This document shows positions 37,291 through 45,441 of a stretch of DNA of 64,000 bases, piece after piece. The first letter of the stretch is position 1, and every line of letters starts with the position of its first letter. The stretch spans positions 1,674,001 through 1,738,000 of the forward strand of contig NZ_OY762512.1 in assembly GCF_963665995.1 (NCBI RefSeq), written 5' to 3'. Below the pieces are notes generated by a model. It was not told the origin of the DNA and did no database searches. It saw only the letters and a list, made by a program, of their open reading frames with translations. This DNA is from Pleurocapsa sp. FMAR1 (GTDB lineage Bacteria > Cyanobacteriota > Cyanobacteriia > Cyanobacteriales > Xenococcaceae). Both the position numbers and the translations under genes were made by a program.

Positions 37291-38181
37291 CTATTTATCC
37301 TCAAAATGTTGCTTAAAAAACTCAGTGAATAGTCGGATCTTAGTATTCAAATGTCGATTCAAAGGATATATAAGGCACAGAGAAACTGCCGGTGGTTGAT
37401 AGTCAGGTAAGACGATCGCCAGAGTTTCTGCTTCTAGTTCTTGTTTAATAATAAAGGTAGGCAACAGAGCAATACCCAAACCTTTAACGGCTGCATCTTT
37501 TAATACCTCACCATTATTAGAACAAAATACGCCCTTAACTGTCACCTGATACTCTTGGTTATTGTTGATTAACTGCCATTGGTTTCCTGTCACTATCTGC
37601 CCATAATGCAGACAGGAATGCTCCCTTAACTCTAAAGGATGGTTAGGCAGTCCATGGCGTTTAAGATAGCCATCAGAAGCACACAGAACTCTGGATATAG
37701 GAGCGATCGCCTGACATACCAGGCTGGGAGATGTCTCAGGTTGGGCAATTCTAATGGTTAGATCGTATCCTTCGGCAATTGGATCGATAAAGCGATCGTC
37801 TAGGGTTAGCTGTACCTGCAAATCTGGGTATTGAGCCATAAATTCGGCGATCGCCTTACCTAAATGTAAAGTACCAAAGGACATAGGCGCATTAATTTTT
37901 AGCGTTCCTTTTGGTTCTGTTTGTAGCTGAGACACGGCAATTTCTGCTGCTTCCACCTCCGCTAATATATCGACACATCGTTCATAAAAAGCTAGTCCTG
38001 TGGGTGTGGGATTAACCTGACGGGTGCTGCGCTGTAGTAGCTGTACTTTTAATTCATTTTCTAAGTTGATTACTAACTTATTTACAGTTGAACGGGATAC
38101 ACCCATCTTTCTGGCAGCAGCAGCAAAGCCACCTGAGCGTACTACTTGAGCAAAGGCTTCCATACTGGCAAACTTATCCAT
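37291..38181 (-). CDS. LysR family transcriptional regulator
   Basis: 296 residues from ATG 38181; the longer frame from 38205 would cover a likely operator. The N-terminal winged helix-turn-helix is [25 protein letters not shown], and the effector domain continues to the end with [10 protein letters not shown] as linker. It resembles the large CrgA/AaeR-like group. It is divergent to a pirin gene, which LysR regulators of this group often control. The ligand is unknown. Confidence 0.9.
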   Translation of the reverse strand: MDKFASMEAFAQVVRSGGFAAAARKMGVSRSTVNKLVINLENELKVQLLQRSTRQVNPTPTGLAFYERCVDILAEVEAAEIAVSQLQTEPKGTLKINAPMSFGTLHLGKAIAEFMAQYPDLQVQLTLDDRFIDPIAEGYDLTIRIAQPETSPSLVCQAIAPISRVLCASDGYLKRHGLPNHPLELREHSCLHYGQIVTGNQWQLINNNQEYQVTVKGVFCSNNGEVLKDAAVKGLGIALLPTFIIKQELEAETLAIVLPDYQPPAVSLCLIYPLNRHLNTKIRLFTEFFKQHFEDK

Positions 38182-38201
38182 AGATTGTAGAAAAAATAGA
38201 T

Positions 38202-38229
38202 ACAATATGTCTATTAAATATAATATTGT
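38202..38229. promoter_or_regulatory. candidate LysR operator
   Basis: The inverted repeat ACAATAT-N14-ATATTGT lies between the divergent LysR and pirin genes, upstream of the preferred LysR start. Size and position fit a LysR-type binding site, but this is inference from sequence alone. Confidence 0.4.
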
Positions 38230-38284
38230 CTTTTATTTTAATCTAATTCATAATATTTATATAAGCTCAAAGAGGTAAAACCAG

Positions 38285-38989
38285 ATGATTACAATTCGTC
38301 CTCAAGCAGAAAGGGGTACAGCCAACTTTAGCTGGCTAGATAGCAAACATAGCTTTTCTTTTGGCAACTATTACGATCCACAACAGATGGGTTTTGCCAG
38401 CTTACGAGTAATCAATGAAGATAAAATAATACCAGGTAAAGGTTTTGGTACTCACGGACATCAAGATATGGAAATCATTTCTTATGTCCTCTCAGGAGAA
38501 TTGGCACATAAAGATAGTATGGGCAATGGTTCAACAATTCGCCCAGGAAACGTGCAGCGAATGTCGGCGGGGACAGGGGTTAGACACAGCGAATTCAATG
38601 CTTCAGATACCGAGCCTGTTCATTTACTACAAATCTGGATTATGCCAGAGCAAAGAGGCTTAAAACCTAGCTATGAAGAAAAAAAATTTGCCCCTGAAGC
38701 CAAACAAGGCAAATTAAGATTGGTAGGCTCAAAAGATGGGCGAGATAACTCTGTAACTATCCATCAAAATGTAGATCTTTATCTAGCTAGCTTAACTTCT
38801 GGCGATCGCTTAACTCACGAAGTCAAAAATGACCGTGTAGCTTGGCTACAGGTAGCAAAAGGAGCAGTGTTGCTAAACGAAAAACTACTCCAGGCTGGGG
38901 ATGGTGCGGCAGTTACTGATGAAGCTCAAATTGCGATCGCTGGAAATAGCAAAGACAGTGAAATATTATTGTTTGACATGGCAAAGTAA
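38285..38989 (+). CDS. pirin family bicupin protein
   Basis: 234 residues. The N-terminal cupin carries the metal ligands in GTHGHQDMEIISYVLSGEL and GTGVRHSEFNAS; the C-terminal YhhW-type domain follows from about residue 150. Bacterial relatives include quercetinases and redox-linked regulators. Its substrate is unknown. Expression is probably controlled by the divergent LysR gene, 103 bp away. Confidence 0.92.
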   Translation: MITIRPQAERGTANFSWLDSKHSFSFGNYYDPQQMGFASLRVINEDKIIPGKGFGTHGHQDMEIISYVLSGELAHKDSMGNGSTIRPGNVQRMSAGTGVRHSEFNASDTEPVHLLQIWIMPEQRGLKPSYEEKKFAPEAKQGKLRLVGSKDGRDNSVTIHQNVDLYLASLTSGDRLTHEVKNDRVAWLQVAKGAVLLNEKLLQAGDGAAVTDEAQIAIAGNSKDSEILLFDMAK

Positions 38990-39002
38990 AGGGCTGCGCC
39001 CT

Positions 39003-39034
39003 AGCTATTAGCTGTTAGCTGTTAGCTGTTAGCT
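39003..39034. repeat. tandem heptamer repeat (TAGCTGT)
   Basis: About four copies of TAGCTGT or TAGCTAT in tandem. It is a short tandemly repeated repetitive sequence typical of cyanobacteria. The following AAAGCTAAAGGCTTT with a T run at about 39062-39081 may terminate the pirin transcript. Confidence 0.75.
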
Positions 39035-39108
39035 ATTTACTTAAGTAATCTTTAGAAGCTAAAAGCTAAAGGCTTTTTTTTGTAAACGCGGTTTATTTCA
39101 TCTCAGAT

Positions 39109-40005
39109 CTAAGGTATAGGGGGAAGTTCTGATTTCCCTTCTGCTGGTGAATCCTTAAAATTAGAGACCATCTCCTGTATTTGCGGATTATTCAAAAACT
39201 TACGGGTATCTTCAATTAACTTTTCTCCCCAAAGGTTGTCTTGTAAAAATTGAATATCTGCATAGCGATTATCAATTGCTAAAGCTGCTTTACCCAATTC
39301 AATCCCCTTTTGAACATCTCCCTCGGTAAACAGAGCTACAGCCAAAGCTAGTTGAGGCTCTGCCTGTTTGCCGTCTACTTTAAGCACAGACTGCCATTTC
39401 TCAATTGCTTTATCGCGATCGCCTTGCTCATATTCTACCAAGCCCACATTATTCAGTGCGGGCCAAAAACTTGCTTCTTGAGCAAAAGCTGTTTCATAGG
39501 ATTCAATTGCTTGGTCAAACTCAGATAATTTGAGATAGGTATTACCCAAATCAAATAATGCTTCTGGGGAATTTTGCTTTATATCTAAGCCTGCTTCTAG
39601 CTTATCTCTGGCTGCTTCATAATCACCTTTGCGAAAATAAGCATTACCTAAACTAAATAAGATACTTTCTTCTTCTTTTGGGGCAAGAGCCTCCGCTTTT
39701 TCTAAAGCTTTTATACCTTTGTTAATCTTTTTTTCTTGAATATACAGACCTCCAAGAACAAACCAGGTTTCGTAGTTACCAGAAGCTAACTGAGTTGCTA
39801 ATTCGGCTCTAGGTAATGCTAAATCATACTGTTGAAAGCGAATTAGCTGTACTGCGTCTTGAAGCAGTTGCAGCCCCTGTGCCTCTAGTTTTCCTGAATC
39901 TAGCTTAGGTATGTATGGTAGTACGGCTTGTCCCCTAACTGGCAAAGATATACTAGTAATGCCAGCGCAAGCTATCAGAGAAATCAACCAGTTAAGTTTA
40001 GACAC
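39109..40005 (-). CDS. exported tetratricopeptide repeat protein
   Basis: 298 residues with a signal peptide (LNWLISLIACAGITSISLPV, cleavage likely after VRGQA near residue 26). Six or seven TPR units follow from residue 45 to 250, for example SILFSLGNAYFRKGDYEAAR and PEALFDLGNTYLKLSEFDQA. The tail is Pro/Ser-rich. Such proteins usually scaffold complexes on the lumenal or periplasmic side; no specific partner is suggested by the neighbours. Confidence 0.9.
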   Translation of the reverse strand: MSKLNWLISLIACAGITSISLPVRGQAVLPYIPKLDSGKLEAQGLQLLQDAVQLIRFQQYDLALPRAELATQLASGNYETWFVLGGLYIQEKKINKGIKALEKAEALAPKEEESILFSLGNAYFRKGDYEAARDKLEAGLDIKQNSPEALFDLGNTYLKLSEFDQAIESYETAFAQEASFWPALNNVGLVEYEQGDRDKAIEKWQSVLKVDGKQAEPQLALAVALFTEGDVQKGIELGKAALAIDNRYADIQFLQDNLWGEKLIEDTRKFLNNPQIQEMVSNFKDSPAEGKSELPPIP

Positions 40006-40214
40006 AGTAATATTTCAATTTATAAGTTCTTAATATTCACAAGTTACTTCATTGTCTAGTAGAACGGCAAATTTTCTCCAGACTTTTATAGTTAATTAAA
40101 TAATCAAAGCTCGTGCCAATCATAATTTATAAATATTCTAATAGACCTCTGACTTATAATATACGCCTTTTAAATCTAAGTTATGGAAATATCTTACGTC
40201 TAATATTACTCACA

Positions 40215-40545
40215 AAAATAATGGAGAAGACGGAACAAATACTCTGAAAAATATAGAGTGGGGCATATTTAACGGAGAACAAGTAGACATAGGAAACCTA
40301 GCATCTCTAATACAACGAAGTGAAGACGCATCAGGAAGCTGAACAATTGCCGCAGTCGCAGCAGATTCAGACTCAGCTACACCTCCACCCCTCATCATTC
40401 CCATACCTTTAGAAGACACAGAATCAAAACCAGCAATAGACAACACAGCCAATCCCAACCCCAATGATCTACCTACCCACACCACCCCATGTATCACTAA
40501 CTGCGCCAGTAGCCATGCTAGATCAAGACGTAGACAGCCTAATAA
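40215..40545 (+). pseudogene. decayed fragment of a secreted-type protein gene
   Basis: Forward reading gives EDGTNTLKNIEWGIFNGE, a strand repeat seen in calcium-binding secreted proteins, then a TGA stop, then PPPLIIPIPLEDTESKPAID, then a frame change to VSLTAPVAMLDQDVD. Frame and spacing suggest the relic of one large gene with a nonsense codon and a frameshift. No start or end is left. The reverse-strand frame of 95 codons over the same DNA looks like a shadow. Confidence 0.55.
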
Positions 40546-40773
40546 TCCATTGTTGTTCCAACTATGAATTGAGCAAGTCTTCCTTGTTTGTCTGAGCGCT
40601 GATTGTGCCTATCCCAAATACTCAGCAATTTGTTTAACTTTTAATCCCTTCGCCTTCTGGCGTAATGCTATTGCCCTTTGTTTGGTGCGTCGAAGTATTG
40701 TTTGTGCTACTTTTAACTCTTGTAATGTTTGATTTTCCTCTTTCGTTAAAATTACTTTGAATGCTGTTGGCAT
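40540..40773 (-). pseudogene. N-terminal remnant of an IS630-type transposase
   Basis: From ATG 40773, FKVILTKEENQTLQEL, RRTKQRAIALRQKAKGL and VKQIAEYLG resemble the helix-turn-helix start of IS630-family transposases. A TAG at 40609-40611 breaks the frame; beyond it, ALRQT and GLLGCL continue the family pattern in the same frame. The DDE part is absent. It is an old, truncated insertion. Confidence 0.7.
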
Positions 40774-40829
40774 TCTTTAATATGATGCGGTTTTTGCGAC
40801 CTTTTTATTTTATGCTTTTCTAGGTGGAG

Positions 40830-41681
40830 CTACTTATTTAAATACACAGCATGATGCTGCATATGATCCTTTATAAACGTACTAATCGTAAAATAGCTGT
40901 GATCGTATCCCGTTTGCCAGCGTAAATTTAAATCTTGTCCTACTTGCTGACAGGCTTGTTGAAAATTTTCTGGTAATAACTGTTTTTGCTCATAAAATTG
41001 ATCGGCAGTACCCTGATCGATTAGGATTGTAGAATTTAATTGGGTTTGCTTAATCAATTCAGTGGCATCGTATTCTGCCCACTTTTGGCGAGCGCTACCT
41101 AAATATGCCGTAAAACTTTTGTTCCCCCAGGGACAATTCATCGGTGCTGCTATGGGTGCAAAGGCGGATACTGATTGGTATTGTTGGGGATTTTTTAAAG
41201 CACAAATTAAGGCACCATGTCCTCCCATAGAATGTCCCAAAATACTTTGTTTTTCTGGTTTAACTGAAAAGTTATCTTTAATCAACTGTGGCAACTCTTG
41301 GGTAATATAGCTATACATCTGGTAATGTTCACTCCAGGGCTTCTCCGTCGCATTTATGTAGAATCCTGCACCACTACCCAAATCCCACGTCTCGTCTTCT
41401 CCAGGTATGCCTGTATTGCGGGGGCTAGTATCAGGCGCAACCAACATAATTCCTAACTCAGCAGCGTAACGTTGTGCGCCAGCTTTGGTAATAAAATTTT
41501 CTTCGTTGCAGGTTAAGCCTGAAAGGTAATAAAGAACTGGGACTGGTTGAGATTGTGCCAGAGGAGGAAGATAAACTGCAAAATTCAGATCGCAGTTACA
41601 GGAGTCTGAATGATGAGTATAGTAAGCAACAGTACCATCAAAACAGCGATATTCGGATTTTAGACTTAAAGAATTAAACAT
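40830..41681 (-). CDS. S-formylglutathione hydrolase
   Basis: 283 residues from ATG 41681 (MFNSLSLKSEYRCFDG), preferred over an upstream start because it matches the family N-terminus. Serine hydrolase features: LYYLSGLTCNEENF, ILGHSMGGHGAL with the nucleophile, DQGTADQF with the Asp, and YDHSYFTISTFI with the His. It releases formate from S-formylglutathione in formaldehyde detoxification. The glutathione-dependent dehydrogenase is not in this window. Confidence 0.93.
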   Translation of the reverse strand: MFNSLSLKSEYRCFDGTVAYYTHHSDSCNCDLNFAVYLPPLAQSQPVPVLYYLSGLTCNEENFITKAGAQRYAAELGIMLVAPDTSPRNTGIPGEDETWDLGSGAGFYINATEKPWSEHYQMYSYITQELPQLIKDNFSVKPEKQSILGHSMGGHGALICALKNPQQYQSVSAFAPIAAPMNCPWGNKSFTAYLGSARQKWAEYDATELIKQTQLNSTILIDQGTADQFYEQKQLLPENFQQACQQVGQDLNLRWQTGYDHSYFTISTFIKDHMQHHAVYLNK

Positions 41682-41877
41682 GGTGCAGCAATCTAATAAC
41701 AACCTAACATTGAATATACCTATACAATAGTTTGCCTATTACTGTCTATTGCCAATCAAAATACATATAGCAATACGTACTTATATTAGGACATCTGCTA
41801 CTTGTTACTTGTTACTTACGAGCAGTTCATTTTTCTGTCCTAACTAATCAACGTACTGCGATATTCGTTGCCTGAAT

Positions 41878-42663
41878 CTATTTGTGGCGGGTAAAGACTA
41901 GATTCTGGCGATCGGATAATTCATCATTATAACCATAGCCAGCTTCGCTGAAATTTTTTAGGTCTTGGGTATTTTGCAATTTATTTTTAATAATGTATGC
42001 AGCCATCATACCGCGAGCCTTCTTGGCATAAAAACTAATTATTTTGTATTTTCCCTGCTTCCAATCTTTAAATACAGGGGTAATAATATCTCCTTTCAGT
42101 AATTTTGGCTTAACTGCTTTGAAATACTCGTCTGAAGCTAAATTAATTACGGTTTTGAGATTTAATTGCTCCAATTGCTGATTAATGGCTAAAGTTAGCT
42201 TATCCTGCCAAAATTCATAAAGAGTATTGACTGATAAATCTTTTAGCTTAGAGTGAGTTAATTTTGTACCCATTTCTAAGCGATAAGGTTGAATCAAATC
42301 TAATGGTTTAAGTAGACCATACAACCCAGACAAAATTCTTAAATGTTCTTGAGCAAAGTCAAAATCTTGCTGGTTAAAATTATCAACAGCCATTCCCTGA
42401 TAAACATCTCCTTGAAAAGCCAGTAAAGCCTGTTTAGCAGTCGTATGATCGAATGAAGGTTGCCAAGTCTGATAGCGGGATGCGTTTAACTCTCCTAACT
42501 TATCGCTAATTTTCATCAGCGATGAAATCTCTGGTGCTGATAGCTGACGTAGTTGCTCAACTAAAACCTCTGTATCAGCTAAAAAATATGGTTGAGAAAA
42601 ATACTCGACACTTGCAGGAGTTTCAAAATCTAGGGTTTTGGCAGGGGAAATTAAGATCAGCAC
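41878..42663 (-). CDS. yaaA: peroxide stress protein YaaA
   Basis: 261 residues, full length for DUF328. Conserved parts: MLILISPAKTLDFETPA, FQGDVYQGMAVDNFNQQDF, LSGLYGLLKPLDLIQPYRLE, and SFYAKKARGMMAAYII. In E. coli it limits free iron and DNA damage under peroxide stress. Single gene, no obvious operon partner. Confidence 0.93.
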   Translation of the reverse strand: MLILISPAKTLDFETPASVEYFSQPYFLADTEVLVEQLRQLSAPEISSLMKISDKLGELNASRYQTWQPSFDHTTAKQALLAFQGDVYQGMAVDNFNQQDFDFAQEHLRILSGLYGLLKPLDLIQPYRLEMGTKLTHSKLKDLSVNTLYEFWQDKLTLAINQQLEQLNLKTVINLASDEYFKAVKPKLLKGDIITPVFKDWKQGKYKIISFYAKKARGMMAAYIIKNKLQNTQDLKNFSEAGYGYNDELSDRQNLVFTRHK

Positions 42664-42874
42664 AGGTTGTTAGCGAAGCTTAGAATATGCTCAGGTAATC
42701 AGATATTATTTTAATCTTATTAAACATATATATATACAAATTTAGGTAATCAAGCAAGTCAGCAGTTTACTATTTTTTCAGTGCCAAAACCTTTTGATGG
42801 TCATATTGGAGTTATTCAACGTAATGCGATCGCTAGCTAGACTTTATTAACTCCAAAACCCGAAATTATTCTTT

Positions 42875-43858
42875 CTACTGAGCAAGTTGGGCTAAAATAC
42901 TCGATTCTGGAAAAGTCATTTTTGGACTTTCTTCAAGCAAATAGTCTAAAAATGTTTCGGCAATCACCGAAAGTTTTTTGCCTGTTAAGTGAGATACAAA
43001 CCAACGCCTTTTGATAGGAAAATTTTGGAAATCTAAAACAGTCAACTCGCCTAATATCCTCTCAGAAATGAGACAGTGTTCTGAAAGGATTGATATGCCT
43101 AATCCTCCTGCGATCGCTTGTTTGATTGCTTCATTACTGCCTAACTCTAGCTTGACCTTTACAGCAATATCATGCTGACTAAATAGCTCAAAAATTGCTT
43201 CTCTAGTTCCTGAACCCTTCTCCCTCATAACAAAAAAGAGATCGTTTAATTCAGTCAAACTAATATTTTTTTGCCCTGCTAAGGGGTGATCTTTCCTGGC
43301 GACAACAACTAAAGGATTGTTCAAAAATGGCTTACTGATTAGGTCAATATCTCGGTGAGGATTACTAACTACATACAAATCATCTTTATTTTCTAGCATT
43401 CGCTGCTGAATTTCCTGGTGGTTAGTTACTTTGAGTGCCACATCAACACCAGGATAATGCTGACAAAAAGAGCCAAGCAGCCTGGGAACAAAATACTTGG
43501 CGGTTGTAATTACCCCCAGATTCAACTGTCCCTCTTTCGTGCCTTTGAGATCTGCCACCTTCATCTGAAAATTACTCAGCTTCTCAAAAATATCTTGGCA
43601 GGTAATTAGCAACTCTTTACCAGCATCAGTCAAGTAGAGGCTTTTACCTATTTGCTCAAATAAAGGCAAGCCAATAGCCTTGGTCAACTGCTTTACTTGG
43701 CTAGAAACAGTGGGTTGAGTAATCAATAATTCCTCGGCTGCACGGGTAAAACTGCCATTGCGCGCCACCGTCTCAAATACCTTTAACTGATGCAGAGTTG
43801 CTGGAATCAAGAACCGATCCTCCTCAATGGTAATTAACTGATTATCTGCTTTAATCAT
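42875..43858 (-). CDS. LysR regulator of the CmpR/RbcR/NdhR group
   Basis: 327 residues. The N-terminal helix-turn-helix is LHQLKVFETVARNGSFTRAAEELLITQPTVSSQVKQL-like at residues about 21-57 (quoted in part: TRAAEELLITQPTVSSQVK). The effector domain VITTAKYFVPRLLGSFCQHY matches cyanobacterial carbon-metabolism regulators that sense 2-phosphoglycolate, 2-oxoglutarate or RuBP. Which of CmpR, RbcR or NdhR it equals cannot be told from sequence reading alone; no rbc, cmp or ndh gene lies nearby. AT-rich DNA upstream (43859-43942) may hold an autoregulatory site. Confidence 0.85.
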   Translation of the reverse strand: MIKADNQLITIEEDRFLIPATLHQLKVFETVARNGSFTRAAEELLITQPTVSSQVKQLTKAIGLPLFEQIGKSLYLTDAGKELLITCQDIFEKLSNFQMKVADLKGTKEGQLNLGVITTAKYFVPRLLGSFCQHYPGVDVALKVTNHQEIQQRMLENKDDLYVVSNPHRDIDLISKPFLNNPLVVVARKDHPLAGQKNISLTELNDLFFVMREKGSGTREAIFELFSQHDIAVKVKLELGSNEAIKQAIAGGLGISILSEHCLISERILGELTVLDFQNFPIKRRWFVSHLTGKKLSVIAETFLDYLLEESPKMTFPESSILAQLAQ

Positions 43859-43942
43859 ATATAAAAATCAATGTTTTGTAAAAAAATCATAATCAATTCT
43901 ATATAAACATTTTAAATTAGTAAGTTTCTGTTTACTTATTTC

Positions 43943-44887
43943 TTAGTCCACAAGACTCAGCAAAGCGCATTCCCAAACAAGTCGAGGCTGCACATAACTC
44001 AAGAGATATCGACGAGTTTTTTCCCACTGGTGCATCAGATTACTTCGTTGGTTTTGCTGCCAATAGTAGTATTGCAGATAGTCTATTAACCAAAGTTGAG
44101 TTGACGGATCTAGCTCGTCAGTAATTGTTTGGGCTAATTGCATAGCCTGTAGAGGTGTTTTAATTGACTGTTTGAGTTGATACAGTAGTTGATTTGGAAT
44201 TGTCTGTAGCTGATTCCAGGCAGCGATCGCTTTTCCTGGACTTCCTTGGGCGATCGCCATTAGCTCAGAGTATTCTAAAATTGCCTGATATCCTTGATTT
44301 ACGAGTATTGTTTTTAAATTAGCTTCAGATAGAGAATAAAACTGAATACGCTGACAGCGCGATACTAATGTACTTAATAATAAATCCGCATCAGGAGCAA
44401 TTAAAATTAGGGTGGCTTTGCCTGGCTCTTCTAAGGTTTTTAATAAGGCATTAGCTGGTGCTTCTGCCATAGTTTGAGAATCTTCAATAACTACAACCTT
44501 TCTCTTGGCTTCAAGTATAGGGCGATGAAGAAATTGAGTCAGATTACGAATTTGTTCAATCCGAATTTTGGGAGGTGTTTTGTATTGCAAACCTTGCTCA
44601 GTAGCTTGTTTAGCGGTATACAATTCACCTTTACTCAGATATGTAGGCTCTACCCAAAGTAAGTCTGGATGATTCCCTGTGGCTAGTTTTCTAGCAACTT
44701 TAGGTAGCTTTTCTGGAGTTAAACCCATACTAAGCAATAGCCGAGCAAAACTTTTTGCAGCCATACTACGACCAATACCCGAAGAGCCACAAAACAAATA
44801 TGCTGGAGCAATGCGGTCTAGCTTTACCGCCTGTTGTAATAATTCAACCGCTTTATCTTGACCTAGTATATCTTGGAAAGCATCCAT
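43943..44887 (-). CDS. holB: DNA polymerase III subunit delta'
   Basis: 314 residues. AAA+ clamp-loader features: FQDILGQDKAVELLQQAV, Walker A-like LFCGSSGIGRSMAA near residue 32 (GIGRS instead of GKT, as expected in the non-ATPase delta' subunit), EAPANALLKTLEEP near 147, and the sensor 1 region LLSTLVSRCQRIQF near 186. It serves in loading the sliding clamp. It starts 55 bp after the FHA gene on the same strand. Confidence 0.93.
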   Translation of the reverse strand: MDAFQDILGQDKAVELLQQAVKLDRIAPAYLFCGSSGIGRSMAAKSFARLLLSMGLTPEKLPKVARKLATGNHPDLLWVEPTYLSKGELYTAKQATEQGLQYKTPPKIRIEQIRNLTQFLHRPILEAKRKVVVIEDSQTMAEAPANALLKTLEEPGKATLILIAPDADLLLSTLVSRCQRIQFYSLSEANLKTILVNQGYQAILEYSELMAIAQGSPGKAIAAWNQLQTIPNQLLYQLKQSIKTPLQAMQLAQTITDELDPSTQLWLIDYLQYYYWQQNQRSNLMHQWEKTRRYLLSYVQPRLVWECALLSLVD

Positions 44888-44942
44888 TTTTCTAATGTAG
44901 GGGCGATCGGCCCTTCGCCCCTAACTAATTGCTAAATTTGTG

Positions 44943-45380
44943 TTACTCTCCTTCCTCATCTACATCCATCATGGCAGGATCAATTAAGGTAATGTCATAG
45001 GGATCGTCAGGAGGAATAGTCGGAAAAATATCATATTCACGATACTGATATACTGCTTCTACTTGAGGACCAAAAATAACTTTATCGCCATGTTTTAGAT
45101 CGTGAAACCTAACTTTTTTACCTTTAATCAATAATCCATTGACGCTGGTATTGCCTTCGGAGTCACCATCAATAAGCCGATAACAATTACGCTCTTCTTC
45201 TTGTCGTCTGACTAAAGTAGCGTGATGACGAGATACAAATTGAGATTGCAGTACAATACTACATTGCATACCTCGACCCAAAGAATAAACTTCATCTTTA
45301 AGCTTTATTTCTCGGTGTCCTTTGCCATCGGTAACAATTAAAATATGCTCTTCTCGATGTATTACAGGTTTTGCAGTCAT
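44943..45380 (-). CDS. FHA-domain protein
   Basis: 145 residues: one forkhead-associated domain at about 25-110 with the phosphothreonine-binding pattern YSLGRGMQCSIVLQSQFVSR, then HHATLV and GNTSVNGLLIKGKKV. The C-terminal tail is acidic (PPDDPYDITLIDPAMMDVD). It probably binds phosphorylated partners. Location between a copper pump and holB gives no clear functional clue, although it likely shares a transcript with holB. Confidence 0.9.
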   Translation of the reverse strand: MTAKPVIHREEHILIVTDGKGHREIKLKDEVYSLGRGMQCSIVLQSQFVSRHHATLVRRQEEERNCYRLIDGDSEGNTSVNGLLIKGKKVRFHDLKHGDKVIFGPQVEAVYQYREYDIFPTIPPDDPYDITLIDPAMMDVDEEGE

Positions 45381-45441
45381 GAGCCAAGTCTATATTCACC
45401 AACTTATTGTACCCAGGTTTGTTGCTTAAAATAGATAGTTA

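Noticed and set aside
40210-40497. Reverse-strand frame of 95 codons
   Set aside because: The forward strand shows a relic of a secreted protein across the same DNA, which explains the openness; the reverse product has no family features.
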